NCBI RefSeq assembly: GCF_050611725.1
Contig: NZ_JBODJB010000001.1
Coordinates: 1,550,001-1,614,000, forward strand
Source: Ferruginibacter sp050611725
GTDB lineage: Bacteria; Bacteroidota; Bacteroidia; Chitinophagales; Chitinophagaceae
Direction: 5' to 3'
Length of the DNA stretch: 64,000 nt
The notes under the pieces were generated by a model that saw nothing but the letters and a program-made list of their open reading frames with translations, was not told the DNA's origin and did no database searches. A program made the translations under genes and the position numbers. Positions 43,794 to 53,151 of the stretch are shown here, one piece after another. How positions within the stretch are numbered: position 1 is the stretch's first letter; each line of letters opens with the position of its first letter.

Positions 43794-45293
43794 ATGTCTC
43801 CATTAATTCTTTTTTCTTTTGTCATCGGTTATTTTTTGGTGCTGTTGGCAGTGGCTTACTATACATCCAAAGGCAGTAACAACGATTCTTTTTTTATAGG
43901 CAACCGAAATAGTAACTGGATGTTGGTTGCATTCGGGATGATCGGAACTTCATTGAGTGGTGTGACATTTGTGAGTGTACCTGGTGGTGTTGGTACCGGT
44001 AACTTTTTTTATTTTCAAGTAGTGCTGGGTTATTTACTCGGGTATATGGTTATTGCTTTTGTGTTGATACCATTGTACTATAAAATGAATCTTACATCTA
44101 TCTATACTTATCTTGAAAAAAGATTTGGTGTAAATGCTCACAAAGCTGGAGCGTTCTTTTTTATCCTTTCACGTACTGTTGGGGCTACTGCAAGGTTATA
44201 TCTGGTAATCAATATCCTGCAAATATTCATATTAGATAAACTAGGCGTACCATTTGTAGTTACCGCACTGGTTATCTTATTAATGATCTTATTATATACT
44301 TTCGAAGGAGGTGTAAAAACCATTATCTATACCGATACTTTACAGACAACGGGGATGCTGGTTGGATTGGTAGTTTGTATAATCGTTATAACAAAAGCAT
44401 TGGGTACAGATTTCTCCGGAGCCTTGTCGATGATGAAAGATAAAGGCTACACACAAATTTTTAATACAGATGTGAAAGCTGGTTCTTATTTTTTAAAACA
44501 TATCATCGGCGGTATGTTCATCGCCATTGCAATGACAGGGCTTGATCAGGAAATGATGCAAAAAAATATCAGCGTAAAAACACTGAAAGATTCACAGAAA
44601 AATATCATGACATTTTCTCTTGTGCTGGTAGTTGTAAATCTTCTTTTTCTTGTATTGGGGGCTATTCTGTATTTATATGCTTCAGCTAACGGAATTGTAG
44701 CTTCTCCTGACGACTTGTTCCCAACACTTGCACTTAGTAGTACATTCAGTAGTACGATCGGTGTGATCTTTATTATTGCATTGATATCCGCATTGTTTCC
44801 GAGTGTAGATGGAGCAATTACATCACTCACCTCCAGCTTCTGTATCGATATATTAGGGCTAAGAAAATCTGATCAATCAGAAAGTCAGCAAAAAAGAAAA
44901 AGATTGATGGTGCATTTCACATTTGCTGCAGTCTTCTTTATTATGGTGCTGATTTTTAAAGCAATCAATGATAAATTGATCATCGACTTTATTTTAAAAT
45001 TTGCCGGTATCACTTATGGACCCTTGCTTGGTTTATTTGCGTTTGGCATTCTTACAAAACGAACACTCAACGATAAACTCATCTGGACGGTTTGCATTGT
45101 GGCGCCCTTACTTGCGCTAGGTATTGATGTATTGAGTAGTCCTGAATGGTATGAAAAGAAATTGCACATCACTCTGGGTATTAGCTCTCTGTCTCAAAGC
45201 GTTTTTGGTGGCTATAAGATTGGTAATGAGTTGATTCTCATAAACGGAATTTTAACTTTTTTAGGCCTATTATCTATCTCAAAAAAGCAGTAA
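43794..45293 (+). CDS. sodium:solute symporter (SSS/SLC5 family)
   Basis: The 499-residue protein has 13 or more transmembrane helices. 'GNRNSNWMLVAFGMIGTSLSGVTFVSVPGGVG' is the helix 1 region with the sodium-site residues, and 'GGVKTIIYTDTLQTTGMLVGL' and 'GLDQEMMQKNISVKTLKDSQKNI' are family blocks. Unknown substrate: this Bacteroidota branch is usually annotated only as SSS family. Divergent from the LOG gene by 55 bp. Confidence 0.9.
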   Translation: MSPLILFSFVIGYFLVLLAVAYYTSKGSNNDSFFIGNRNSNWMLVAFGMIGTSLSGVTFVSVPGGVGTGNFFYFQVVLGYLLGYMVIAFVLIPLYYKMNLTSIYTYLEKRFGVNAHKAGAFFFILSRTVGATARLYLVINILQIFILDKLGVPFVVTALVILLMILLYTFEGGVKTIIYTDTLQTTGMLVGLVVCIIVITKALGTDFSGALSMMKDKGYTQIFNTDVKAGSYFLKHIIGGMFIAIAMTGLDQEMMQKNISVKTLKDSQKNIMTFSLVLVVVNLLFLVLGAILYLYASANGIVASPDDLFPTLALSSTFSSTIGVIFIIALISALFPSVDGAITSLTSSFCIDILGLRKSDQSESQQKRKRLMVHFTFAAVFFIMVLIFKAINDKLIIDFILKFAGITYGPLLGLFAFGILTKRTLNDKLIWTVCIVAPLLALGIDVLSSPEWYEKKLHITLGISSLSQSVFGGYKIGNELILINGILTFLGLLSISKKQ

Positions 45294-45310
45294 TACTTAT
45301 TTCTTTTACT

Positions 45311-45318
45311 TATCTTTG
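45311..45318 (+). promoter_or_regulatory. -7 element for the O-methyltransferase gene
   Basis: TATCTTTG fits TAnnTTTG. It would give a leader of about 70 nt that contains the hairpin at 45332-45367. Confidence 0.45.
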
Positions 45319-45331
45319 TACTGTTAGTTAG

Positions 45332-45367
45332 TGCCGTTTTTCAAATCATGTAATTTGAGAAATGGCA
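45332..45367 (+). terminator. leader hairpin: terminator or attenuator
   Basis: A 15-bp stem (TGCCgTTTTTCAAAT with ATTTGAGAAAtGGCA, two G-U pairs in RNA) around a 6-nt loop is followed by TTTTATGTTTT. It lies downstream of the -7 element and upstream of the TTG start. It could end the symporter transcript, or attenuate the O-methyltransferase transcript. Confidence 0.55.
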
Positions 45368-45397
45368 TTTTATGTTTTAAACTGATAATAAAAAAGA

Positions 45398-46030
45398 TTG
45401 ACAGAACTAGTTCATAGCAAGGCGGAGAAATATGCGGATGATTTTACAACTGCAGATGGTGATCTTTTACTTGAAGTAGCAGACCATACTATTAAAAATC
45501 ATTCAATGCCGCATATGTTGAGCGGACATGTGCAAGGAAGATTGCTGTCGATGTTGAGTTGTCTTGTAAAACCGGAAAGAATTTTGGAGATAGGCACATT
45601 CACCGGTTATAGTGCTTTGTGTTTGGCAGAAGGATTACAGGATAAAGGTGTATTGCATACAATCGATATCAGAGATGAAGGGGCAGCAGTTTTTTTTGAT
45701 CGGTCTGCTTTTAAGAACAAGATCGTTTTGCACATTGGAGATGCTAATAAAATAATACCTGAATTAACAGAATCTTGGGATATTGTTTTTATTGATGCAG
45801 ATAAAACTGGGTATCTTAATTATTACGAGTTAATTTTGCCGCAGTTAAAAATAAATGGCCTTATAATTGTTGATAATGTATTATTCCATGGCGATGTGTT
45901 GGAAGACAATATTACAGGGAAAAATGCAAAAGCCATTCATGCGTTTAATGAACATATTAAAAACGATAAGAGGGTTGAGCAAGTGTTGTTGACAGTAAGA
46001 GATGGCTTGTTATTGTTGAGAAAAATATAA
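45398..46030 (+). CDS. class I SAM-dependent O-methyltransferase
   Basis: The 210-residue protein resembles caffeoyl-CoA O-methyltransferase/TrmR-type enzymes: ILEIGTFTGYSALCLAEGL (62-80), TIDIRDEGA, DIVFIDADKTGYLNYYE, GLIIVDNVLFHGDV. The family methylates catechols, and in Bacillus TrmR methylates 5-hydroxyuridine of tRNA. The start is TTG 45398; the conserved 'ELVHSKAEKYADDF' N-terminus follows and no ATG is available in frame. Followed 24 bp later by the GH73 gene. Confidence 0.9.
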   Translation: MTELVHSKAEKYADDFTTADGDLLLEVADHTIKNHSMPHMLSGHVQGRLLSMLSCLVKPERILEIGTFTGYSALCLAEGLQDKGVLHTIDIRDEGAAVFFDRSAFKNKIVLHIGDANKIIPELTESWDIVFIDADKTGYLNYYELILPQLKINGLIIVDNVLFHGDVLEDNITGKNAKAIHAFNEHIKNDKRVEQVLLTVRDGLLLLRKI

Positions 46031-46054
46031 AATATTAAATACCAATATAGTCAG

Positions 46055-47218
46055 ATGAAAAGAGTATTAATAAGTGCCTTTGCTATTGTAACAACAGTAG
46101 CATCTATAGCGCAAACGATCACTCCTGAAGAGTACATTGCTAAGTACAAAGATATTGCCATCAGAGAAATGAAAAGAATGGGTGTACCTGCTGCTATTAC
46201 GTTGGCACAGGGAATTCTTGAAACAGAAAGCGGTAATAGTGTACTGGTAAAAAAATCCAATAATCACTTTGGTATAAAATGTAAATCTACCTGGACGGCC
46301 GGTGGGGTTAGTCATGACGATGATGCTCCCGGTGAATGTTTCAGGGTATATAAAACAGCCGATGATTCTTACAGAGATCACAGTAATTTTTTACGTGGCG
46401 GCGAACGCTATGCATTTCTTTTTAAATTAAGTCCTACGGATTATAAAGGTTGGGCCAACGGTTTAAAACAAGCCGGTTATGCAACCAACCCAAAATATCC
46501 GTTGATATTGATCAAGCATATTGAACAATACAACTTGCAACAATATTCTTTAGCAGCTGCAGATGAAGTGCCTAAATTTGATACAGAAGGGTTTACCGAC
46601 GATAAGGAAAAGCCGGTTGTTGATGAAGAACGTCCTGTAAATACGGTACCAGTTGTTGAAGAACCTGAAGCATCAAAAACAACGTTGGATTCAAAACATG
46701 ATATCATGTACATCAATGGTGCCAAATGTATTCAGGCTGCAAAAGGAACTTCATTGTTGGTAATTGCTACAAAGAATAATATTAATCTCGATAAGTTGTT
46801 GGAGTATAACGATCTTGGTGAAGATGGTCTCTTGCAAAAGGACCAGATCATTTTTCTGCAAAACAAACGTAGTGTTGGCGCTAAAGAATATTATATTTCT
46901 AAAGAAGGAGAAACATTGTATGACGTGGCTCAAAAAAACGGAATAAAATACCAATCTTTATTAACGTATAATAATTTGCAGGCAGGAGCCAAAATATATC
47001 ACGATACAAAATTGTTTTTGAAAAAAGTTGAATATGCAACTGTAGAAACTCCCGTTCCCGAAGTTCCTGTTAAAACAAAATATTATACAGTGCAGCAAAG
47101 CGAAGGCTTGTATGCTATTGCAAAAAAGTACGGAGTAAAAGTAGATCAGTTGAAACAATGGAATAATCTTCAAACAGATGCATTACAAGTTGGACAACAG
47201 CTAATCGTTTCACCATAA
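46055..47218 (+). CDS. secreted peptidoglycan hydrolase (GH73 with three LysM domains)
   Basis: The 387-residue protein has a signal peptide (ending SIAQ) and a glucosaminidase domain (about 25-170: GVPAAITLAQGILETESGNS with catalytic Glu, then NNHFGIKCK and the F-R-x-Y segment). Three LysM peptidoglycan-binding modules follow (about 220-275, 280-330, 340-387). GH73 enzymes cleave beta-1,4 bonds next to N-acetylglucosamine in peptidoglycan. Likely involved in cell-wall turnover or division. It precedes hpt by 12 bp. Confidence 0.93.
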   Translation: MKRVLISAFAIVTTVASIAQTITPEEYIAKYKDIAIREMKRMGVPAAITLAQGILETESGNSVLVKKSNNHFGIKCKSTWTAGGVSHDDDAPGECFRVYKTADDSYRDHSNFLRGGERYAFLFKLSPTDYKGWANGLKQAGYATNPKYPLILIKHIEQYNLQQYSLAAADEVPKFDTEGFTDDKEKPVVDEERPVNTVPVVEEPEASKTTLDSKHDIMYINGAKCIQAAKGTSLLVIATKNNINLDKLLEYNDLGEDGLLQKDQIIFLQNKRSVGAKEYYISKEGETLYDVAQKNGIKYQSLLTYNNLQAGAKIYHDTKLFLKKVEYATVETPVPEVPVKTKYYTVQQSEGLYAIAKKYGVKVDQLKQWNNLQTDALQVGQQLIVSP

Positions 47219-47230
47219 TAAAACCAAAAC

Positions 47231-47773
47231 ATGCCGATAATACAGGTACACGACAAAAAATTTGAACCGTTTATAGATGCAGCTGAGATCAGTAAGCAAA
47301 TAAAAAGAGTAGGTGCTGAGATCAACCGTGATTATGAAGGGAAAAAACCTCTTTTTATTGCAATATTGAATGGATCTTTCATGTTTGCTTCCGATCTGTT
47401 CAAAGAGGTTTCAATTGAAGCAGAGATCTGTTTTATAAAACTGGCATCTTATAAAGGCACAAAATCTACCGGTAATGTAATTACCTCAATTGGTTTAGAT
47501 GAGCCGCTAAAGGGGCGTCATGTGATCATTGTAGAAGATATTGTGGATACAGGTAATACACTTACCAAGTTTTTGCCACAATTGCACAATCAGCAACCGG
47601 CCTCTTTAAAGATCGCTTCTTTATTGCAAAAGCCCGATGCATTGGAACATCCTGAGCTAAAAGTAGATTATCTTGGTTTTAGTGTAAAAAACATCTTTTT
47701 GCTTGGATTTGGATTAGATTTCGACGGACTTGGCAGAAATATCCCCGAAATCTATCAGTTGGTAGAAGCGTAA
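47231..47773 (+). CDS. hpt: hypoxanthine phosphoribosyltransferase
   Basis: The 180-residue cytoplasmic enzyme has the PRPP-binding loop VEDIVDTGNTL (101-111), the 'LNGSFMFASDL' region, and SYKGT (residues 73-77). It converts hypoxanthine and guanine to IMP and GMP in purine salvage. Length fits the bacterial family. Between the GH73 gene and the VWA gene. Confidence 0.95.
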   Translation: MPIIQVHDKKFEPFIDAAEISKQIKRVGAEINRDYEGKKPLFIAILNGSFMFASDLFKEVSIEAEICFIKLASYKGTKSTGNVITSIGLDEPLKGRHVIIVEDIVDTGNTLTKFLPQLHNQQPASLKIASLLQKPDALEHPELKVDYLGFSVKNIFLLGFGLDFDGLGRNIPEIYQLVEA

Positions 47774-47783
47774 GGGCAATAAA

Positions 47784-49598
47784 ATGGCGTGGGTTCACGT
47801 CTATATGGCACAAAATTTCTATCTTTCGTATAAGTTTAACCTATTGAGAAAAATCTTTTTATATATCCTTGCCATTTTTCTAGCAAAGACTTCGGTGGCG
47901 CAGTACTATTTGCGTGGCGAAGTAAAAGATAAAGAAGGGCAGTCTGTTCAGAATGTAAAAATGCTTTTACAGTCTAACAGGATCATTTACTACTCCGGTG
48001 TTTCCGGTGGCTTTGGAATCAGCACCGAAAAACTCTACGATTCTATCACCGTTAGCCATGAAGGTTTCGAAACACAAACAATAGGCATTAAGGCGGATGT
48101 TTATCAGGTTATTATTATGAAAAAGCTTGCAGCTAATGATAATAAGAACCGGCAAAAATTGATCTCGGTTACCAAAAATCTAAATCAAACATCCAAGTAC
48201 AAATGGTTTTTAGGAGATGAGTCATATTTCTCATTGGTAGAAAATACTATCGTTGATGCAGGAAATTATCCTAACACCGGCTTTTCGTTAAATGTAAACA
48301 AAGCATCTTATAGCAATATCAGACGCTTTTTGAATATGAAAAGTTCTGTACCACCGGATGCTGTGCGTATAGAAGAATTGCTGAATTATTTTAATCTTCA
48401 TTACAGAGAGCCAGATCCTCACGAAGTGTTTAAGATAGAATCACAGATCACTAACTGCCCTTGGAATGCAAAAAATAATTTACTATACCTGAATGTAAAT
48501 GCACGTAAAATAAATTTAGATAGTGTTCCTCCAAGTAATCTTGTTTTTTTAATAGATGCATCAGGCAGTATGGATATGCCCAATCGTTTACCATTGGTAA
48601 AAGCGGCCTTTCAGATGTTTGTAAAAAACCTCCGTCCAATTGATACTGTTTCTATTGTTATTTACGGCGGCCCGGTACAGGTTTGGATGCAACCAACCAG
48701 CGGAGCTGAAAAAGAAAAGATCATACAATCTATTGAAGAATTAACCGCAAATGGGGATACTCCCGGTGAAGCTGCGATACGTACTGCTTACCGTGTTGCA
48801 AAAAGTACTTTTATAAAAGGAGGAAACAACAGAGTGATACTTGCTACCGACGGCGATTTTAACGTTGGTGAAACAACCGAAGAAGCATTGGAGGATTTGA
48901 TCGTAAAAGAAAAGCAGGCGGGATTATATCTTACTTGTTTGGGAGTGGGAATGGGCAATTTTAAAGATTCAAAATTAGAAACACTTGCCAAAAAAGGTAA
49001 TGGTAATTACGCTTACTTAGATGACATTCAGGAAGCAGAAAAAGTTTTAGTAAAAGAAGTAACACAAACTTTTTACACTGTAGCCGATAATGTTTTTTTA
49101 AATGTACAATTCAACCCGGCACTTGTAAGTGAATATAGGCTAATAGGTTTTGATAATAAACGAGATGCGGTAGCTGATAGCACCGGTGAACTGGAAGGAG
49201 GTGAGATCGGTAGTGGCAACAGTATTCTTGCAATTTTCGAATACACATCTTCGATCAATAAAATAAATGAATTCCCTACAACGGATCCAATTGCAAATGT
49301 CTCATTAAAATATACAGTCTCTCCGAATAAAACACCTAAAGAAATTCGTTATGATTGTAATCAGAATTATGGCGAGTTTAAAACAATCGATAAAGAATTT
49401 CAATTTGGAGCAGCTTTAGCAATGTTTGGAATGAAACTTCGACAATCTAAAAATTTAGGCATTGCGGATTGGAATGATATTGAAACCATAGCCACAAATG
49501 CAGCCAATCAGGGTAATTACCTTCAAAGAGATTTTCTTAAACTGCTGAAAGAAGCAAAAAAACTTTATACAAAAAAACGAAAAAAGGGATACGAATAA
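47784..49598 (+). CDS. VWA-domain protein (YfbK/DUF3520 type)
   Basis: The 604-residue protein has a signal anchor (ILAIFLAKTSVAQ) and a carboxypeptidase-regulatory-like beta domain (about 40-115: 'LRGEVKDKEGQSVQNVKMLLQ'). YfbK_N-type sequence follows (TFSTDVN counterpart 'FSLNVNKASYSNIRRFLNM'), then a VWA domain with MIDAS motif Asp258-Ala-Ser260-Gly-Ser262. The C-terminal DUF3520 region ends near 600. Probably tethered or periplasmic. Function unknown. ATG 47784 is used; ATG 47805 is an alternative. Confidence 0.88.
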   Translation: MAWVHVYMAQNFYLSYKFNLLRKIFLYILAIFLAKTSVAQYYLRGEVKDKEGQSVQNVKMLLQSNRIIYYSGVSGGFGISTEKLYDSITVSHEGFETQTIGIKADVYQVIIMKKLAANDNKNRQKLISVTKNLNQTSKYKWFLGDESYFSLVENTIVDAGNYPNTGFSLNVNKASYSNIRRFLNMKSSVPPDAVRIEELLNYFNLHYREPDPHEVFKIESQITNCPWNAKNNLLYLNVNARKINLDSVPPSNLVFLIDASGSMDMPNRLPLVKAAFQMFVKNLRPIDTVSIVIYGGPVQVWMQPTSGAEKEKIIQSIEELTANGDTPGEAAIRTAYRVAKSTFIKGGNNRVILATDGDFNVGETTEEALEDLIVKEKQAGLYLTCLGVGMGNFKDSKLETLAKKGNGNYAYLDDIQEAEKVLVKEVTQTFYTVADNVFLNVQFNPALVSEYRLIGFDNKRDAVADSTGELEGGEIGSGNSILAIFEYTSSINKINEFPTTDPIANVSLKYTVSPNKTPKEIRYDCNQNYGEFKTIDKEFQFGAALAMFGMKLRQSKNLGIADWNDIETIATNAANQGNYLQRDFLKLLKEAKKLYTKKRKKGYE

Positions 49599-49603
49599 TT
49601 TTA

Positions 49604-50503
49604 TTATTTGATAGTTGATTCGTACTTAATGAATAACGCTTCCAACAATTCTGTAGTTAAATTTTCTGAAACTATTTGCCGAGAAGTAATGCATAAAGCC
49701 CCGCTGATAGAGCCATAGAGCATACACTCCTTTATATTTTTCCCATTGAGATAAGCATATAAAAATCCTGAGAAATAATTATCTCCTGCGCCATTGGCAT
49801 CTACCAATGAAAATTCTGTCAATGCACTTATATCTATCCATTCGCCATTTTTTGTAAGAGCTGTAGATCCTTTTTTGCCATGTGTGCAAACAACAAGTTC
49901 TTTCCCTTGCTGCATCAAATTTTGCATGGTTTGTTTATAATCGGAAAGATTATCGGAACTTAAAAAAATATGATCGGCAACATCAATGAATGGTTGGTGG
50001 TAAACATTGTAGTCGGTATAATCATGTAAGTCTGTCCAAATGGGTTTATTGTATTGCATCAGCAATGGAATAATATCCTTGCAATATGATATAATGTTCA
50101 GAATAATCATATCACTTTTCTGAATATTACTTTCAATCAACGATCTATTCATTGAAAGGTGTTCAGAAGATTGTGTTACAAACATCGATATACGATCTCC
50201 GTTAGTATTCATCAGGTTAACATGTCGTTCTGTTCCTTTCGGGTCGATATCGTAAATAAAATCAACACCGTCTTTTTTTAGATGGTCAATAATATGCTGG
50301 CCATATATATCATTTCCTAATACAGAATATAAAGTATTCGACACATCGAGTTTTTTCAAACACAAGGCCTTGCCTGAACCGGTAGAACCGGTAGCTTCAT
50401 GAAAAACCGTATTGTGTATGGTTTGAGGAAAAGGTGCAGGAAACTCATTCAGAGAAATTATATGATCGAATGTTGTTCCGCCGATGATGAATATATGTGA
50501 CAT
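49604..50503 (-). CDS. PfkB-family carbohydrate kinase
   Basis: The 299-residue cytoplasmic enzyme has the PfkB signature DANGAGDNYFSGF with GAGD at 238-241 (catalytic Asp241) and an N-terminal IFIIGGTTFDHI. The usual N-terminal Gly-Gly motif of ribokinases is replaced by 'GSTGSGKALCLKKLDV' (39-54). It probably phosphorylates a sugar or nucleoside; the substrate is unknown. Converges with the VWA gene with a 5-bp gap. Confidence 0.9.
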   Translation of the reverse strand: MSHIFIIGGTTFDHIISLNEFPAPFPQTIHNTVFHEATGSTGSGKALCLKKLDVSNTLYSVLGNDIYGQHIIDHLKKDGVDFIYDIDPKGTERHVNLMNTNGDRISMFVTQSSEHLSMNRSLIESNIQKSDMIILNIISYCKDIIPLLMQYNKPIWTDLHDYTDYNVYHQPFIDVADHIFLSSDNLSDYKQTMQNLMQQGKELVVCTHGKKGSTALTKNGEWIDISALTEFSLVDANGAGDNYFSGFLYAYLNGKNIKECMLYGSISGALCITSRQIVSENLTTELLEALFIKYESTIK

Positions 50504-50724
50504 GATATTTGCTATTACATATAGACGAAATTAATGTTTCCGCTTGATAGTTATGAAAAGCTGCTTCATAAGAGTTTAATAGTATGCATAACAAAACACG
50601 ATTTTTAACGTTTAAGTTATTGAAGTATACAGTAAAAACTACTGTTTACGGATGAAACAAACCTTACATGTTTTCCAATATCTTAATTATATAATAAAAG
50701 AACCACGAGTGTTTTTTCTTGAAA

Positions 50725-52254
50725 ATGAAAAGGCTTAAAGACATTTCAATTGCAAAAAAACTTTACTTCATAGTCGGTGCTATGGCGGTGCTTATTATTT
50801 TTGAGTTGCTTACACTTTGGTTCGCTATTCATACACTTTCATCAGTAAGGGCATTAGTTGGTGCCGAAGGCCTATGGTCTAAGGCTCAAAAAGATGCTGT
50901 TTATCAACTCCGCAAGTATAATGTTACACATGATGAAAAGGATTTTAAAAAGTATCAGCAATTTATGGCAGTACCAATGGGAGATCACAAAACCAGGATG
51001 GAGTTATTTAAACCAGATCCGGATCTAGCCATATGTAGACAGGGCTTTATTGAAGGAAGGGTGCACCCGGATGATATTGATGGAATGATAAAATTGTTGC
51101 GACGTTTCCATTCAAATTATTATATCGCTAATGCAATCAATGCTTGGTCAAATGCTGATTCTGCATTGTTTTTTAAATTAATGCCGGTTGCAGAAACTTT
51201 TCATACTGAAATGAATTCTTCTAACCCATCTAAAGTAAAACTTGATCAGTTGATGGGAGAGATCGACCTGGTGAATGAGCAATTGACTGTACTCGAAGAT
51301 AATTTTTCGTATACATTAGGTGACGGATCGAGATGGCTCGAAAATCTTATCTTAAAAATTTTATTAAGTGTAGCTTTTACAGTAGAATTTACCGGGCTGT
51401 TTTTAACGTTTTTGGTTACACGAGGAATAAGTAAGGAGCTGAAGGAAATTGAAAAAGCTACAAGTAAGGTTACTAGAGGCGATCTTACCGCAAGAGCGAA
51501 AGTGTTATCTCAAAATGAAATTGGACATGTGGCTGCAGAGGTTAATCAGATGACAGAGCAATTGGTTTTATCTAACAGAGAATTGGGACAGGTAGCGTAT
51601 ATCGCTTCTCATGATCTGCAGGAACCTTTGAGAACGATCTCAAATTTTGTTGTGTTGCTGCAAAAACAATATGAAGGTAAGCTCGGAGCAGATGCAGATG
51701 AGTATCTGGCTTTTATCAGCGAAGGAACTTTAAGAATGCAGTTGCTTGTAAAAGATCTTTTAGATTATTCCAGAATAGGGAATGATAAAAAAATGGTTAA
51801 GATCGATTGTAATAAAGAGGTACAAAATGTATTAAAAGGAATGACTGTTTATATTACGGAGAATGCCGCAACAATTGATGTTGGAAAACTACCTGTTGTT
51901 GATGGATACTTTGAACTACAGTATCTTTTTCAAAATCTGATCGGTAATGCTATTAAGTATAAAAAGAAAGATGTTGATCCGATCATTAAGATAGAAGCAA
52001 AAGATAACGGCAAAGAATGGTTGTTTTCTGTGAAAGATAATGGTATCGGTATTAATAAAAAATACCATCAAAGAATTTTTACCATATTCCAGAAACTTCA
52101 TTCCGATAGAGAGTATGCCGGAACGGGTATCGGCCTTGCACATTGTAAAAAAATTGCAGAACTTCACAGAGGAAATATATGGTTAGAGTCTGAAGAAGGG
52201 CAGGGAGCTACATTCTATTTTACAATACCTAAACAGACAAACAATGGAAACTAA
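50725..52254 (+). CDS. sensor histidine kinase (HAMP-HisKA-HATPase)
   Basis: The 509-residue membrane protein has TM1 (about 15-40), an extracytoplasmic sensor (about 45-205) of no recognised fold, TM2 (about 210-235), a HAMP domain, then HisKA with His296 (ASHDLQEPLRTI). The HATPase domain has N-box QNLIGNAIKYKKK, VKDNGIGI and GTGIGLAHCKKIA. ATG 50725 is used; an in-frame TTG is at 50719. It overlaps the response-regulator gene by 11 bp, so they form a cognate pair. Signal unknown. Confidence 0.93.
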   Translation: MKRLKDISIAKKLYFIVGAMAVLIIFELLTLWFAIHTLSSVRALVGAEGLWSKAQKDAVYQLRKYNVTHDEKDFKKYQQFMAVPMGDHKTRMELFKPDPDLAICRQGFIEGRVHPDDIDGMIKLLRRFHSNYYIANAINAWSNADSALFFKLMPVAETFHTEMNSSNPSKVKLDQLMGEIDLVNEQLTVLEDNFSYTLGDGSRWLENLILKILLSVAFTVEFTGLFLTFLVTRGISKELKEIEKATSKVTRGDLTARAKVLSQNEIGHVAAEVNQMTEQLVLSNRELGQVAYIASHDLQEPLRTISNFVVLLQKQYEGKLGADADEYLAFISEGTLRMQLLVKDLLDYSRIGNDKKMVKIDCNKEVQNVLKGMTVYITENAATIDVGKLPVVDGYFELQYLFQNLIGNAIKYKKKDVDPIIKIEAKDNGKEWLFSVKDNGIGINKKYHQRIFTIFQKLHSDREYAGTGIGLAHCKKIAELHRGNIWLESEEGQGATFYFTIPKQTNNGN

Positions 52255-52651
52255 ATTCAAATCCGTCTTACTGATAGACGATAAAATAGGCGATAACCGC
52301 TACAACGAGATCATTCTTGGGCAAATGAATGTGATTGATAGAATTGAGATCGCTGAAAATGGGGAAGATGCGTTGAAAATACTGGAACATGCGAATATTG
52401 CTCAACCTAAACTCATTTTTCTCGACATCAATATGCCACGAATGAACGGATGGGAATTTTTAGATGAGTATCAGGCATTGGGCCTGCACATAAAAACTAA
52501 GAATGTAATTATTGTACTAACTACTTCAATGAATCCGGAAGATAAAGCAAAAGCAGATCAGATAAGCTTTGTGTCCGAATTTCACATCAAGCCTTTAACA
52601 CAGGAAAAGATCAAAAATATTCTGGATAAATATCTTGTGTATAATAATTAG
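52244..52651 (+). CDS. single-domain response regulator
   Basis: The 135-residue receiver domain has phospho-acceptor Asp61 (LIFLDINMPRMNGWEF), an acidic pair LLIDDK near residue 10, Thr in VLTTS and a Lys in FHIKPL. No output domain is attached, so it probably acts by protein interaction or as a phosphate relay. Its start lies inside the kinase gene (11-bp overlap), suggesting translational coupling. Confidence 0.93.
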   Translation: METKFKSVLLIDDKIGDNRYNEIILGQMNVIDRIEIAENGEDALKILEHANIAQPKLIFLDINMPRMNGWEFLDEYQALGLHIKTKNVIIVLTTSMNPEDKAKADQISFVSEFHIKPLTQEKIKNILDKYLVYNN

Positions 52652-52654
52652 ATA

Positions 52655-53119
52655 TTATTGAACTTTCTTCATCGTCCAAACAGCACTTCCACCAAGCGGA
52701 TCGGTAATAAAGCCACTCTTTAAAGTTCCATCAGCACTGTTGTATATTGCGTTGCCTGTTTGTGTATGTTCTTCTCCGCCTCCGGCAATATTCACTGTTG
52801 TTACTTCAAATGAAAATGAAGATCCGTTTAAACTCCATGTGCCATCTGCAAAAGTGATGTACTCACGACTGTTCTGGTAAAAGCCTTTGCTTTTATAACT
52901 CAGTTTTCCATCGGGGTAAATACTAAAGCTAAAAAAGAAAGATGTGCCATCGGGCACAGGTTCTCCTTGGCCTACAGTGTAAGTACCAATCCAAAGGCCT
53001 TCAATAGCTGCAGCATTCTTTTTCTTGTCCGAAGAGTTTTTAGAACTGGTGCTACATCCAGCTAAAAAAATGATAATAGCTGCCAGTATCGCAATTAAAA
53101 ATTTAGGATCTTTTTTCAT
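52655..53119 (-). CDS. putative lipoprotein, unknown function
   Basis: The 154-residue protein starts MKKDPKFLIAILAAIIIFLAGCSTSSK: lipoprotein signal with lipobox LAGC. The mature part is predicted beta (IEGLWIGTYTVGQGEPVPDGTSFFFSFSI...), which resembles lipocalin-like or DUF4488-type folds, but I make no assignment. ATG 53117-53119 begins the signal peptide. It lies 32 bp after the zinc-ribbon gene on the same strand. Convergent with the response-regulator gene (3-bp gap). Confidence 0.75.
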   Translation of the reverse strand: MKKDPKFLIAILAAIIIFLAGCSTSSKNSSDKKKNAAAIEGLWIGTYTVGQGEPVPDGTSFFFSFSIYPDGKLSYKSKGFYQNSREYITFADGTWSLNGSSFSFEVTTVNIAGGGEEHTQTGNAIYNSADGTLKSGFITDPLGGSAVWTMKKVQ

Positions 53120-53151
53120 AAGGCATATATACTTTCGTTTATTCAATACTG

